A stretch of DNA of 64,000 bases from Leptolyngbya sp. FACHB-8. GTDB taxonomy: Bacteria > Cyanobacteriota > Cyanobacteriia > Elainellales > Elainellaceae. The DNA is taken from contig NZ_JACJOO010000042.1 in the NCBI RefSeq assembly GCF_014695575.1, positions 1 through 64,000 of the forward strand, read 5' to 3'. Within the stretch, counting starts at the first letter, position 1. The number at the start of each line of letters is the position of its first letter. Under the pieces are notes generated by a model that saw nothing but the letters and a program-made list of their open reading frames with translations, searched no databases and was not told the DNA's origin. Shown one piece after another: positions 29,914-39,107 of the stretch. A program made the translations under genes and the position numbers.

Positions 29914-31011
29914 ATGAGTTTGATTCTGACGTTTTTGGGAAAAGGCGGTACAGGACGGACGACGGTGGCGATCGCCGCTGCTCATAAATTGGCAGCCCAG
30001 GGTAAACGGGTTCTGCTAGCGACTCAAGATCCGTCTCCTGCCTTTGGCGTGTTGCTGGGTACTGCGGTTGGTGCAGAGCCGGTGAATATTGCGCCGAATC
30101 TAAAGGCGTTGCAATTGCAATCCACCGCCTTGCTGGAGCGTTCCTGGGATGAGTTAAAGCAGCAGGAAGCCCGGTATGTGCGCAGCCCCTTTCTAAAGGG
30201 GGTTTACGCTCAGGAGTTGGGCATTTTGCCGGGGATGGATTCGGCCTTGGCGTTAAACGCTCTGCGCGAGTTTGATGCCAGCGGTAATTACGACGTTGTG
30301 GTCTACGACGGAGCGGGGGACCAGAACACACTCCGGATGTTAGGGACACCGGAAATTGCCACCTGGTACGTGCGGAGGTTTCGCACTGTACTGACAGAAT
30401 CAGACTTCTATAAAACGTTGTCGCCGTTCATTCAACCCGTTTCCAGTGCGGTGCTGAATGTAAACTGGTCAGGAGATTTGTTCTCCAACGCCGAAGCGAC
30501 ACAAGTGGGCAATATTTTGGAGCAGGGGAAGGCCGCCGTTACTGACCCTAAGCGCATGCTGGCTTATCTGGTAACCACAGAGGATGAAGCGGCGATCGCA
30601 ACAGCCAAGTATCTCTGGGGGGCGGCCCAGCAAATCGGGCTAACGGTTGGGGGCGTAGTGCTTAACCAATCCAACAATGCAGGTGTGATCTCATCAGCCT
30701 TTGAACCGCTCTCTGTCAGTGCGCTTCCCAACTACCCTGGCCAGGACTGGCAGCCTCTGGCAAATGCTCTACCCGATTTAACAGATGGAACAGGGGTACC
30801 GAAAGCGATCGCCGTTAACGTATCTGAACGCAAAGTTGCTCTGTTTCTCCCAGGCTTCGACAAATCTCAGGTCAAACTTACCCAATATGGCCCGGAGGTA
30901 ACGGTAGAAGCGGGAGATCAGCGCCACAACCTGGCTCTGCCTCCGGAACTGAAAGGTAAACAAGTAACAGGGGCCAAGTTTCAGGACGGCTATCTGATCA
31001 TCTCGTTTTAG
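29914..31011 (+). CDS. Get3d-type ArsA/GET3 ATPase with alpha-crystallin domain
   Basis: This is a 365-residue P-loop ATPase. The deviant Walker A GKGGTGRTT lies at residues 9-17 and switch-like VVVYDGAGDQNT near 130. The C-terminal 80 residues (KAIAVNVSERKVALFLPGFD ... GYLIISF) form a small heat-shock alpha-crystallin-like domain. That combination is the Get3d class found in cyanobacteria and plastids, related to tail-anchored-protein targeting factor GET3. There is no CxxC motif of eukaryotic GET3. The client is unknown; binding of hydrophobic helices is inferred. Confidence 0.85.
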   Translation: MSLILTFLGKGGTGRTTVAIAAAHKLAAQGKRVLLATQDPSPAFGVLLGTAVGAEPVNIAPNLKALQLQSTALLERSWDELKQQEARYVRSPFLKGVYAQELGILPGMDSALALNALREFDASGNYDVVVYDGAGDQNTLRMLGTPEIATWYVRRFRTVLTESDFYKTLSPFIQPVSSAVLNVNWSGDLFSNAEATQVGNILEQGKAAVTDPKRMLAYLVTTEDEAAIATAKYLWGAAQQIGLTVGGVVLNQSNNAGVISSAFEPLSVSALPNYPGQDWQPLANALPDLTDGTGVPKAIAVNVSERKVALFLPGFDKSQVKLTQYGPEVTVEAGDQRHNLALPPELKGKQVTGAKFQDGYLIISF

Positions 31012-31025
31012 GGCCTGCTTTAAGA

Positions 31026-31059
31026 GTTGTTTTTTCGTGCGAAGCGTACAAAAAATAAC
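31026..31059. repeat. Imperfect hairpin with GCGAAGC cap
   Basis: GTTGTTTTTTCGTGC and its imperfect complement flank GAA, 14 bp after the get3d stop. It belongs to the same sequence subfamily as the hairpins at 9410, 34381 and 46307. Confidence 0.6.
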
Positions 31060-31107
31060 CCTTTCAGCAAGTTTTAAAACGTGTCCTTAGCGCTACCTGA
31101 TTTACTC

Positions 31108-31178
31108 AAAAACGGGTGTGGTCTTTTCCAGATAGCCGGGCTCTGCCTGAGATTCTGGAAATACGGCACCCGTTTTTT
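31108..31178 (+). terminator. Large bipartite terminator
   Basis: AAAAACGGGTG (31108-31118) pairs with CACCCGTTTTT (31167-31177) and continues into T residues. An inner stem TTTCCAGA / TCTGGAAA lies at about 31126-31161. The remaining sequence up to 31410 shows no gene. Confidence 0.65.
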
Positions 31179-31410
31179 AGTTAACCCAAACTTAATCAGA
31201 AAATGGGTATGCCGGACGCAATTCTACACACCCATCTCCTATCCAACCGAGCGGGTGAAAAGCTATAAGCCAGCCAAAGCTGGTGGCAGAATTTGCGGTG
31301 GTCGGTGAAACTAATGCAATCTCATTACGAAAGAGATACATTTTTATGTGTTTATGCCTTGAAAGTATATCCGCTTACAATAAGAGTGAGAACAGCTAAG
31401 AGCACAAGAC

Positions 31411-32202
31411 ATGGCTAAAACAGCCAAGCACTCTGAACAACTTGACCTGATTCAAACCCTTGCCCAGGAGAACTATCTCTTTCGGGGGCTAGACACCAGT
31501 TGGCTCAGTAGCCGTATTGAACTGGACCATGTCAGTCATGAGAAGCTGTATTCTAGTCGCCCCATTTACACAGCGTTTCAGCCTGATATTTCCCTGGAAT
31601 ATCTCTACGTGGTTCTGGCGGGAGGGCCTGTGTTGGTGCGGAGTACCCCGCTGGATCGGGTGATTGCCATGACCTATCCCGGCAGCTGTTTTGGAATGCG
31701 TAACTTACCCCTAAGTTGGGGGCAGGCGTGCCGCTCCTTTCCCAGTCTTGTAGAGGCCTACAAAACTACAACGGTCGTCAAAATTCCTCTCCCCAATATT
31801 CGGTTGCTTTATGAAGACAGCACCGTTTTTCGAGAGCGTTATACTGTGCTGTTTGAGCTACGGGAGAAGTTTCAATACCATCTGCTCAATTGCAGCACCT
31901 ATCCGCCTCAGGCGGTAGCGTCTCTGCTGCGAGCACTGGTTTATCAAGAGCGGACTCTGGGTAGTCAGCCCCAGGGGGATGGCACGTTTGCCTTTGATTT
32001 GCCCATCGACATCATTGCCCATGCGTGTCAATTGAATGCCCGTACCGTTGAGCAGGTGCTGAAGGGTATGACGCAGGTGGGGTTGCTGAAAAAGCAGAAA
32101 TCTTCAGATTCAGGTGACCTGGTTCAGGTGGAAGATCCTGAGGGCTTGAAGGAAGTTTATAGCGCAACTCGCGATAAGGTGTCCTGGTGGCCCCTGCGCT
32201 AA
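31411..32202 (+). CDS. CRP/FNR-like transcriptional regulator
   Basis: This is a 263-residue protein. Residues 30-150 have the spacing of a cyclic-nucleotide-binding-like beta-roll (YLYVVLAGGPVLVRSTPLDR, GSCFGMRNLPLS). The C-terminal third has a winged-helix pattern (FDLPIDIIAHACQLNARTVE then QVLKGMTQVGLLKKQ). The cAMP-binding Arg/Glu phosphate cassette is not evident, so the ligand may be absent or different. It lies 7 bp before the pentapeptide membrane protein gene, so both are probably cotranscribed. Family placement is moderate. Confidence 0.6.
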   Translation: MAKTAKHSEQLDLIQTLAQENYLFRGLDTSWLSSRIELDHVSHEKLYSSRPIYTAFQPDISLEYLYVVLAGGPVLVRSTPLDRVIAMTYPGSCFGMRNLPLSWGQACRSFPSLVEAYKTTTVVKIPLPNIRLLYEDSTVFRERYTVLFELREKFQYHLLNCSTYPPQAVASLLRALVYQERTLGSQPQGDGTFAFDLPIDIIAHACQLNARTVEQVLKGMTQVGLLKKQKSSDSGDLVQVEDPEGLKEVYSATRDKVSWWPLR

Positions 32203-32209
32203 AGCCTCT

Positions 32210-33025
32210 ATGCGATCGCCCCCAGAGTTGAACTTTCAGAATCGTGACCTGCGCGACCGCTCCTTCCGCAACCGCATCCTTGATCACGCCGACTTCAGCG
32301 GTTCAGATTTGCGGGGTTGTGATTTCAGCGAGGCTTCACTACAAGGAGCTTGCTTCAATGGAGCAACCCTGGGCTGGACACCCCGGCAGCTTTTTCGGCT
32401 GCTGTGGGTCATACCTCCCATCCTCTTGCTGGCTGATGCCGTGACTCGCCTCATGTTTGGTGCTTTGGGGCGTACCCCGGCTGAAAATGGCTGGTTCTTT
32501 GTCTTGGTGCTGTATAGCAGCTTGGCGATCGCAGGACTGGGAACGGTTCCGCCTCCCAAATCGCGGCTTCGTCTGCGTCGCTTCTGGCAGGGATTGGTCG
32601 GCCTTTGGTTTGGTGCGCTTCCTGGCTTTTGCTATGCCGGTATCTGGACGAATAATGACTCACGTTGGGCGATCGCGGGGGCGGTTTTAGGGGGAATTGT
32701 AGCCCTCTTGCTCAGTTTGACGACCCGTGGCCCCGTCCGGTGGGCGGCGTTTTTCAGTATGAGTCTGATCGCTGCCTATGGATTTGCGCTCTTGATGGGG
32801 GCCTGGGCGATCGCCTTTTTTGCAGTTGCTGAGCTCCTGCCGGGGCTATCAATGGCTTTATCAACTGTGTTGTACTTGCTTCTGACATTACAGGGCGGGT
32901 GGCTGGTTTATCGATGTGTCCGTCTAGCTGTGGGCACCTGTTTTCACAAAGCTAATTTAAAGGATGCTACATTTACCGGTGTGAAGCTTGAGGCTGGGAA
33001 TTTTGATAGTCTTCAATTCTTCTAA
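32210..33025 (+). CDS. Pentapeptide-repeat membrane protein
   Basis: The N-terminal 55 residues contain pentapeptide repeats (DLRDRSFRNRILDHADFSGS and DLRGCDFSEASLQGACFNGA), which form a right-handed quadrilateral helix. About six hydrophobic segments follow (for example LFRLLWVIPPILLLADAV and WAIAGAVLGGIVALLLSL), and two further repeats close the protein (HKANLKDATFTG). Thus repeats flank a membrane domain, and both ends would form one side of the membrane. The function is unknown. It overlaps operonically with the CRP-like gene (7-bp gap). Confidence 0.75.
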   Translation: MRSPPELNFQNRDLRDRSFRNRILDHADFSGSDLRGCDFSEASLQGACFNGATLGWTPRQLFRLLWVIPPILLLADAVTRLMFGALGRTPAENGWFFVLVLYSSLAIAGLGTVPPPKSRLRLRRFWQGLVGLWFGALPGFCYAGIWTNNDSRWAIAGAVLGGIVALLLSLTTRGPVRWAAFFSMSLIAAYGFALLMGAWAIAFFAVAELLPGLSMALSTVLYLLLTLQGGWLVYRCVRLAVGTCFHKANLKDATFTGVKLEAGNFDSLQFF

Positions 33026-33091
33026 ATGAGCTTGTAACCTAAATTGGCTACTCAACCAGATGTCTTATGAAACCTGAGTTGGGGTTCAGGG

Positions 33092-33130
33092 TGTTTTCGA
33101 GTGTTGTGCAACGCGCGACACTCGAAAACA
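33092..33130. terminator. Hairpin with 13-bp arms
   Basis: Arms TGTTTTCGAGTGT and its exact complement (33092-33104, 33118-33130) lie between convergent genes, 66 bp after the pentapeptide gene. It directly abuts the next hairpin. Confidence 0.7.
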
Positions 33131-33131
33131 T

Positions 33132-33176
33132 CCATTTTGACGTACGGGGCGCGCACGCCAAAATGGGCACTTTAGG
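33132..33176. repeat. Hairpin carrying dispersed repeat copy 2
   Basis: CCATTTTG (33132) pairs with CAAAATGG (33159-33166) around a GC-rich centre. The right arm and its flank (33154-33176) match the repeats at 16766 and 38398. Confidence 0.6.
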
Positions 33177-33246
33177 TGACTGGATATGAAATGTGGGCAA
33201 CCCTCTGGATGCCCATATTCTTGACAGCTCTTTAGTTGAGTTGAAA

Positions 33247-34098
33247 TTATGATTCTTTTTCCAGGAGTTGTTTATTCGCTTTGTGGTTTTGCCAGAGGGT
33301 TTTCCAGTAGTGGATTGGATACAGCATTTGGCCAATAAAGTTTTCTGTCATGGTTTCACCATCGATGCCAAACTCGCGAGGCTGCTTGTCGAGGGGAAGA
33401 TAGAAGGTGCCAAAGATAACGTCAAAAATGGGGAATAGACCGGCGTAGTTTTTGCCCCAGGCTCTTCTATCCATCTCGTGATGCCAACGATGAAAGGCAG
33501 GACTCGCAAGAATATGGCGAAATGGCCCATAATGCCAGGGCACGTTGGCATGAATGAAGGCGATATAGCTGGATAGGATGGGTGAATATAAATCAGCCGC
33601 TAGAGGTGAAAAGCCGAGCAACATAATGGGTACAGCTTTCAGCCCTTTTGAAAACATGTCATTGAAGGGGTGAACACGAACGGCTGATAACCAATCAAGA
33701 GTTTCTGCACTGTGGTGAACGGCGTGATAGCCCCACAGGACAGGCATGCGGTGGTTAATGCGGTGAGTCCAATACCCAATGAAATCACCAATGAAAATAA
33801 CAATTAAACCTTGCTGCCAAAGTGGAATTTTGGCGATCGGCCCGTAGCCTGCCAGAATGCTGTTGAGTTCCAGGGGTCTGCCGATCAGCAGGTAGAAAGG
33901 CAGAAGTAGAATGGCAGCGGTGGCGATCGCTAGTATCTGGCTTACCATTGGGGTGACAAACCAGTAGAGAATATCGGTTCCTAGACCGCGTCGCAATCTA
34001 GGTTGGTTGGGAATGCTGGGCCAGAAACGCTCAAGAATGCCAAAGACAATAGTAAGAATACAAAATAAGACAAACGTTCTAATGAATCTGTCTTCCAC
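33247..34098 (-). CDS. Sterol desaturase/fatty acid hydroxylase family protein
   Basis: This is a 283-residue membrane protein with about four helices and the di-iron histidine boxes of this superfamily: HRINHRMPVLWGYHAVHHSA (two boxes) and FHRWHHEMDRRAW. These enzymes hydroxylate or desaturate lipids, sterols or carotenoids at the membrane using O2. The substrate cannot be told from the sequence. It is monocistronic; the 365 bp upstream (34099-34463) holds only the hairpin at 34381. Confidence 0.87.
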   Translation of the reverse strand: MEDRFIRTFVLFCILTIVFGILERFWPSIPNQPRLRRGLGTDILYWFVTPMVSQILAIATAAILLLPFYLLIGRPLELNSILAGYGPIAKIPLWQQGLIVIFIGDFIGYWTHRINHRMPVLWGYHAVHHSAETLDWLSAVRVHPFNDMFSKGLKAVPIMLLGFSPLAADLYSPILSSYIAFIHANVPWHYGPFRHILASPAFHRWHHEMDRRAWGKNYAGLFPIFDVIFGTFYLPLDKQPREFGIDGETMTENFIGQMLYPIHYWKTLWQNHKANKQLLEKES

Positions 34099-34380
34099 AA
34101 ATCAAACCCTCCAGGAATAACACGATGAAGTAGATATCTGAATGAGTCAGCTATCTTATTTCCTTACAAATGGGTGTGCTGAAACATTCTACAAAGTATC
34201 TTCCCGTATTTAATTCAACGATGTTTGTAGGAGCGTTAATTTACATGCGAGAAGTCCCTAGAAAATTAACTCATTCGTAAGCAAAAGATTTTGTTTCCTG
34301 TAATGCACCTTGGTACAAGACTCAAAAATTAACCCTCTAAAACTCCTCATTGTTCAGTGGCTTGAGATCACAAAAAACTA

Positions 34381-34423
34381 AGGGTTGTTGATTCAAGTGC
34401 GAAGCACCCAAATAAACAACCCT
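34381..34423. repeat. Hairpin with inner GTGCGAAGCAC
   Basis: Outer arms AGGGTTGTT / AACAACCCT and the inner stem GTGCGAAGCAC (34397-34407) make an interrupted hairpin 40 bp after the Cys-rich protein gene (minus strand). Confidence 0.65.
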
Positions 34424-34463
34424 TTTAAACATTTCTTGTGATATTTGAATTCGGCCTGTTGCC

Positions 34464-34832
34464 TCACGTGTGAGCCATTGCCATGCGGCGACAACTTTCT
34501 GCACAATGGCGGCACATTTCAGCGCAGGCCTTCATTTGAATGTCGTCGGACATGCGATCGCAATCCTGGGCGCAGCGCTCGCATACATCGGCGCAGGCTC
34601 CACAGAAACGGCTGTGCAGGTCGGAGTTGCGCAGCATAAAGTTAGCGCTCGTTTGGCAACTTTCTGCACAATCCATCATCAAACGAATATGGTTAGGCTC
34701 GGAATGGTGGCCGCCCTGTTGCAAACAGTAGGTAATGGTGTTTAAGCAGATGCTGTGACAATCCAAACAATTTTGGATGCACTGCAACATTTCATCGTTG
34801 AGCTGATTGAGAGACAGATCTTGAATCGGCAT
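34464..34832 (-). CDS. Cys-rich four-helix-bundle copper-binding protein (DUF326/Csp-like)
   Basis: This is a 122-residue protein with about 15 Cys in CxxxC patterns along predicted helices (CIQNCLDCHSICLNT, CAESCQTSA, CGACADVCERCAQDCDRM, CAEMCRHCAESCRRMA). Such patterns line the inside of four-helix bundles that store Cu(I) in Csp proteins. No signal peptide is present, so it should be cytosolic, like Csp3. It is divergent from the copZ-pacS-cupredoxin genes, supporting a copper role by context. Confidence 0.85.
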   Translation of the reverse strand: MPIQDLSLNQLNDEMLQCIQNCLDCHSICLNTITYCLQQGGHHSEPNHIRLMMDCAESCQTSANFMLRNSDLHSRFCGACADVCERCAQDCDRMSDDIQMKACAEMCRHCAESCRRMAMAHT

Positions 34833-34930
34833 GGTGCTTCTCCAGGGAGAGTGCTTCTACGTTTCACCCTCAGCCTAGGGAAATGGAAAGGCGATCTCCT
34901 CTAACTATTGAAAGAAATGCACATACCCCC

Positions 34931-34962
34931 TTGACTCTCTAGTGGGCTGGAGACTGCACCAT
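34931..34962 (+). promoter_or_regulatory. MerR/CueR-type promoter-operator of the copper genes
   Basis: TTGACT (34931-34936) is followed after about 20 bp by CACCAT. Between them lies the dyad ACTCTCTAG / CTGGAGACT (7 of 9 bases symmetrical), the layout recognised by copper- or zinc-sensing MerR-family activators with an over-long spacer. It stands 31 bp before the chaperone ATG. The regulator itself is not in the window. Confidence 0.5.
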
Positions 34963-34992
34963 GAAATCACACTCACCTGAGAGAACAAAATT

Positions 34993-35187
34993 ATGACGTT
35001 TCAACTAACTGTTCCAACCATGTCCTGCTCAGCCTGCGGTGAAACCATTACAGAAGCGATTCGAGCGATTGATCCTACTGCTGTAGTTCAAGCCGAACCA
35101 AAAACGAAGCAAGTCACGGTAGACACGCAAGCAACGATCTCGGCAGTAAAACAGGCGATTGTTAATGCCGGTTATAGAGTCGCTTGA
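34993..35187 (+). CDS. Copper chaperone (heavy-metal-associated domain)
   Basis: This is a 64-residue ferredoxin-like HMA domain with the metal site MSCSACGE and the family end NAGYRVA. It is expected to carry Cu(I) in the cytosol to the P-type ATPase encoded 89 bp downstream, as Atx1/CopZ does in other cyanobacteria. It lies directly after the MerR-type promoter. Confidence 0.9.
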   Translation: MTFQLTVPTMSCSACGETITEAIRAIDPTAVVQAEPKTKQVTVDTQATISAVKQAIVNAGYRVA

Positions 35188-35276
35188 GCACAGGCTAACA
35201 ACATTAATTCATGCCAGAAGTGCACAAAACATAGACGTTTCTAACCTTTTTCACGTTGCTTCTGAGGAGAAGCTCA

Positions 35277-37529
35277 ATGGAAAATACAACCTTAAAACTG
35301 CGCGGTATGAGCTGTGCGGCCTGTGCCAACACGATTGAAGACGCCATTCGTTCTGTACCTGGTGTAGAAACATGCAGTGTAAACTTTGGTGCAGAGCAAG
35401 CAACCGTTACTTATGATGCTCATGCAACAGATGTCGCCAGAATTCAAAATGCTGTCGATGCAGCTGGTTATACTGCACTTCCCATAGGGGATGATGTGCT
35501 GGCCTCTGACAATGATGCAGAACGGCAGGAACGGGCGCGTGAACAACGCCAACTTCTGCGTCGGGTTTGGCTGAGTGGTGCCATCAGCGCTTTGCTCGTA
35601 GTGGGTTCTTTACCGGCTATGACCGGTGTAGCTATCCCCTTTATTCCCATGGTGTTGCACCATCCGGTTTTGCAACTGGTCTTAACGGCTCCGGTACTTT
35701 TATGGGCGGGTCAGTCTTTCTTTATTAACGCCTGGAAAGCGTTAAAGCGGCACACCGCAACGATGGATACATTGGTCGCAGTGGGAACAGGTACAGCTTA
35801 CCTTTATTCCCTGTTTCCTACCGTTTTCCCGGGATGGTTCATCGAGCAGGGATTGAGCCCAGATGTTTACTTCGAAGCGGCTTCTGTCATCATCGCCCTG
35901 CTGTTACTGGGACGGATGTTGGAAAACCGTGCCAAAGGGCAAACCTCTGAAGCGATTCGTAAGCTCATGGGGTTACAAGCCAAAACCGCACGTGTCATCC
36001 GCGATGGTCGAGAGTTAGATGTGCCCCTGGCAAGCGTGACTTTGGGCGACATCATTCTGGTACGGCCTGGGGAGAAGATTCCGGTGGATGGCGACGTGGT
36101 GGATGGTTCTTCTACCGTGGATGAAGCTATGGTGACCGGGGAAAGTGTTCCTGTCAAAAAGCAACCCGGTGATGAAGTGATCGGAGCCACACTCAATAAA
36201 ACGGGTAGCTTCAAGTTCCGGGCCACTCGCGTCGGTAAAGATACCTTCCTGGCACAAATCGTCAAGCTGGTGCAGCAGGCTCAGGGTTCAAAAGCTCCCA
36301 TTCAGCGATTGGCGGATCAGGTGACGGGGTGGTTTGTGCCTGTTGTGATAGCGATCGCCATCCTCACCTTTATCTTCTGGTACAACATCATGGGTAACGT
36401 GCCCATGGCGTTGATCAGTACGGTGGGGGTGTTGATTATTGCTTGTCCCTGTGCTCTGGGACTGGCGACCCCAACCTCCATCATGGTGGGTACTGGCAAA
36501 GGAGCCGAGAACGGTATTTTGATCAAAGGGGCCGATAGGCTGGAACTGGCACACCAACTGCAAACCGTTGTTCTCGACAAAACGGGCACAATTACCCAGG
36601 GTAAGCCTACCGTCACCGATTTTGTAACGGTTAAGGGTACGCATGATGAACTTGAATTGTTAGGCTTAGCGGCCTCTCTGGAGCGCCATTCAGAACACCC
36701 CCTGGCGGAAGCGGTGGTGCATTACGCGCAAACTCAGTGGGCAGAATTGAGCCATGTAGAACAGTTTGAGGCGATCGCTGGAAGTGGGGTTCAGGGCTAT
36801 GTGGGCGATCGCTGGGTGCAGATCGGCACCCATCGTTGGATGAACGAGCAGGGCATGAATACCCGTGCTTTAGAACAATCGGGGGAACGGTTAGAATGCC
36901 TGGGCCATACCGTGATCTGGATTGCTGTAGATGGGCAAATTGAAGCGATTATGGGCATTACTGATGCTGTCAAACCCTCGTCTATAAAAGCGATTCGGGC
37001 TTTGCAACGGATGGGTTTAGAGGTGGTCATGCTGACGGGAGATAACCAGCGCACTGCCAATGCGATCGCTCATGCGGTGGGCATCCAGCGGATTTTTGCG
37101 GAAGTCCGCCCCGACCAGAAAGCGGCGACGATTGAAGCAATTCAGGCAGAAGGGCGAGTGGTTGCGATGGTGGGAGATGGCATTAACGATGCTCCGGCAT
37201 TGGCTCAGGCAGATGTGGGAATTGCGATTGGAACGGGAACCGATGTGGCGATCGCTGCTAGTGACATCACCCTTATTTCAGGCGATTTGCAAGGTATTGT
37301 CACAGCGATTCAACTCAGTCGTGCCACCATTCGGAATATTCGTCAAAATCTGTTCTTCGCGTTCATCTACAACGCGGCCGGGATTCCGATTGCCGCCGGT
37401 CTTCTCTATCCCGTGTTTGGTTGGGTGCTTAGCCCCGTTATCGCAGGGGCCGCGATGGCTTTCAGTTCGGTTTCCGTGATCACCAATGCATTGCGGCTAC
37501 GCAACTTCAGGCCCAAGGCACTCGGTTAG
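35277..37529 (+). CDS. pacS: Copper-transporting P1B-type ATPase, PacS-like
   Basis: The ATG at 35277 has a GAGGAG ribosome binding site and gives 750 residues. One N-terminal HMA domain ([20 protein letters not shown]) is followed by the actuator motif (MVTGESVPV), the Cu(I)-selective CPC ([13 protein letters not shown]), the phosphorylation site [11 protein letters not shown], the [10 protein letters not shown] motif, and the hinge [18 protein letters not shown] with one HMA and the N-terminal sequence resemble PacS, the thylakoid pump that supplies plastocyanin. It could instead be a plasma-membrane exporter such as CopA or CtaA-type importer; location is inferred. Confidence 0.93.
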   Translation: MENTTLKLRGMSCAACANTIEDAIRSVPGVETCSVNFGAEQATVTYDAHATDVARIQNAVDAAGYTALPIGDDVLASDNDAERQERAREQRQLLRRVWLSGAISALLVVGSLPAMTGVAIPFIPMVLHHPVLQLVLTAPVLLWAGQSFFINAWKALKRHTATMDTLVAVGTGTAYLYSLFPTVFPGWFIEQGLSPDVYFEAASVIIALLLLGRMLENRAKGQTSEAIRKLMGLQAKTARVIRDGRELDVPLASVTLGDIILVRPGEKIPVDGDVVDGSSTVDEAMVTGESVPVKKQPGDEVIGATLNKTGSFKFRATRVGKDTFLAQIVKLVQQAQGSKAPIQRLADQVTGWFVPVVIAIAILTFIFWYNIMGNVPMALISTVGVLIIACPCALGLATPTSIMVGTGKGAENGILIKGADRLELAHQLQTVVLDKTGTITQGKPTVTDFVTVKGTHDELELLGLAASLERHSEHPLAEAVVHYAQTQWAELSHVEQFEAIAGSGVQGYVGDRWVQIGTHRWMNEQGMNTRALEQSGERLECLGHTVIWIAVDGQIEAIMGITDAVKPSSIKAIRALQRMGLEVVMLTGDNQRTANAIAHAVGIQRIFAEVRPDQKAATIEAIQAEGRVVAMVGDGINDAPALAQADVGIAIGTGTDVAIAASDITLISGDLQGIVTAIQLSRATIRNIRQNLFFAFIYNAAGIPIAAGLLYPVFGWVLSPVIAGAAMAFSSVSVITNALRLRNFRPKALG

Positions 37530-37609
37530 CTAATTGTCATCAGGGCGGATTGAACTCCCATGAAATCTGCCCTGGCTCATTTCATTCCCAATTTTGAGGA
37601 GACACAATT

Positions 37610-38152
37610 ATGTTTTGCAAAGCCACATTCTTCGCAACATTGGCCGGCTTTGGATTTCTGTTAGGTGTGTTATCGAGTTCACTGTCTGGAGCGTTAGCAA
37701 GTGAACCGCACACCGAATCGCACACGGCTTCCCCTGCGGAAACCACCGTTCGCCGTATCGATCAACCTCTTACAAGCAAGGTCGCTGTAACGCTAGGAGG
37801 ACTGGGGCTGATTGGTTTGGAATTGTGGTGGTTCCTGGGGACTAAAACGAAGTTACGGAAAGCAGTGGCAACAGGTGGCATTCAGGAAATCACCGTTACC
37901 GTGGATGGAGGCTATGAACCCAGCCGCATTGTTGTTCAAGCGGGTCAGCCTGTACGTCTTAACTTTGATCGGAAAGACCCCAGCGGTTGTTTGGAATCTG
38001 TACGGTTTCCTGATTTTCATGTTGCTCAGGACTTGGCGCTTAACAAAGTTACCCCGATTGAATTCACCCCCGATAAACCCGGCACCTATGCCTTCACGTG
38101 CGGTATGAATATGTTTCGAGGATCGGTCGAGGTACAGGCAGCAGGCACCTGA
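37610..38152 (+). CDS. Membrane-anchored cupredoxin-like protein
   Basis: This is a 180-residue protein with a signal sequence (FFATLAGFGFLLGVLSSSLSG), a second helix (VAVTLGGLGLIGLELWWFL) and a C-terminal cupredoxin-1 domain (EITVTVDGGYEPSRIVVQAG ... FTCGMNMFRGSVEV). The FTCGMNMFRG loop supplies Cys and Met ligands, and the His in FPDFHVAQD could complete a copper site. It follows pacS by 80 bp, so it probably handles copper exported across the membrane. Similar domains are fused to or adjacent to CopA-type pumps. Confidence 0.8.
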   Translation: MFCKATFFATLAGFGFLLGVLSSSLSGALASEPHTESHTASPAETTVRRIDQPLTSKVAVTLGGLGLIGLELWWFLGTKTKLRKAVATGGIQEITVTVDGGYEPSRIVVQAGQPVRLNFDRKDPSGCLESVRFPDFHVAQDLALNKVTPIEFTPDKPGTYAFTCGMNMFRGSVEVQAAGT

Positions 38153-38374
38153 AAACGGTGTGGCCCTGCACGCTTTTTGGGGCGATCGCCCTTTCATCGC
38201 CTTGAAGCATCAATTGGGCATAGGAGTGTCATGACCACTGCTGACGGCGTATTGTGGGCCAAAGGTTAAAGGGCGGGTATCCTAAGGAAGCATTTGCAGT
38301 GGGCAGCAAAGGTTATGGATATTTGAGTTGCCCAGGGTGCTTTCTAATAAACCTCCGTTTGGAATAAGCTAAAG

Positions 38375-38413
38375 CGCCCGTTTTGTGTGTGCTCAATGCG
38401 CATAAAATGGGCG
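38375..38413. repeat. Hairpin carrying dispersed repeat copy 3
   Basis: CGCCCgTTTT pairs with AAAAtGGGCG around a TGTGTGC/GCGCA centre. The right arm (38398-38418) is related to the repeats at 16766 and 33154. Confidence 0.55.
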
Positions 38414-38661
38414 TTTTCAAGTGCTACGCAACCCTCAGCACTTAATCCAAACTTAATGCAAATGTTTAGCAACGGATTATCCATTTGGTGATAAGTTTAT
38501 TCACGCTGGTGGGCTCTTTTCAAGAAGCACATGTGTATATCAGCTTGATACTTCTGAGAATATTCCAGTAATACTTCTAACGCTTTGTCAGAACACTAGT
38601 GAGGATTTTTAGAAGCTAATTGAATGTAAATCCGGTCATCATCGCCTTAATCCCAGGTTTT

Positions 38662-38846
38662 CTACAGATATTCAAAGAATTTCATGTAGTCTTGCACAGG
38701 AACAGTATGAGCTTGGAGCATGGCCCGCATGTCAGACGCTAATGGTTCGGGGAAGCAGTAAAATCCTCATCGGGTTGGTAAACTAGCCGATTTTGGTCAC
38801 GTCGCCTAAAGTATGCGGGGTTTGGGCAGATACGAAATATGCACAC
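38662..38846 (-). pseudogene. Decayed coding remnant with a frameshift
   Basis: On the minus strand a frame ends at a TAG at 38662 and reads back through PEPLASDMRAMLQAHTVPVQ and YMKFFEYL to a stop at 38769. The frame one base away continues the protein-like text upstream as FRRDQNRLVYQPDED. Joined, they give about 60 residues of natural composition with a single frameshift near 38763-38770. No family is recognised. The rest of the 38153-39107 gap shows no gene; several overlapping short frames there lack support. Confidence 0.3.
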
Positions 38847-39107
38847 TCAACGAAAGGGAATCTTGCGGAATGGCTATGGCCTGGCTTACGGCCTTTGGCT
38901 ACTGCCAAAATATTTTCTGGACACCGATTAATGTGGAGTCGTTCTCACAAAATTTCATGGGAACTTTTTCTTTATTTGCCATTTCATACAACGAAGTGTT
39001 AAACCAAACGAGGCCTTGATCAAAAATTCAGGTTTTCTTTAGATATTTTCACCGCCTGACTTTTGGCATCTGGCACTAGCAACTTAGTTCATTCACCTCC
39101 GTCTGCT

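Noticed and set aside
38793-39019. Two overlapping plus-strand frames of about 68 codons
   Set aside because: Neither has a ribosome binding site or recognisable sequence, and they overlap each other and the minus-strand remnant.
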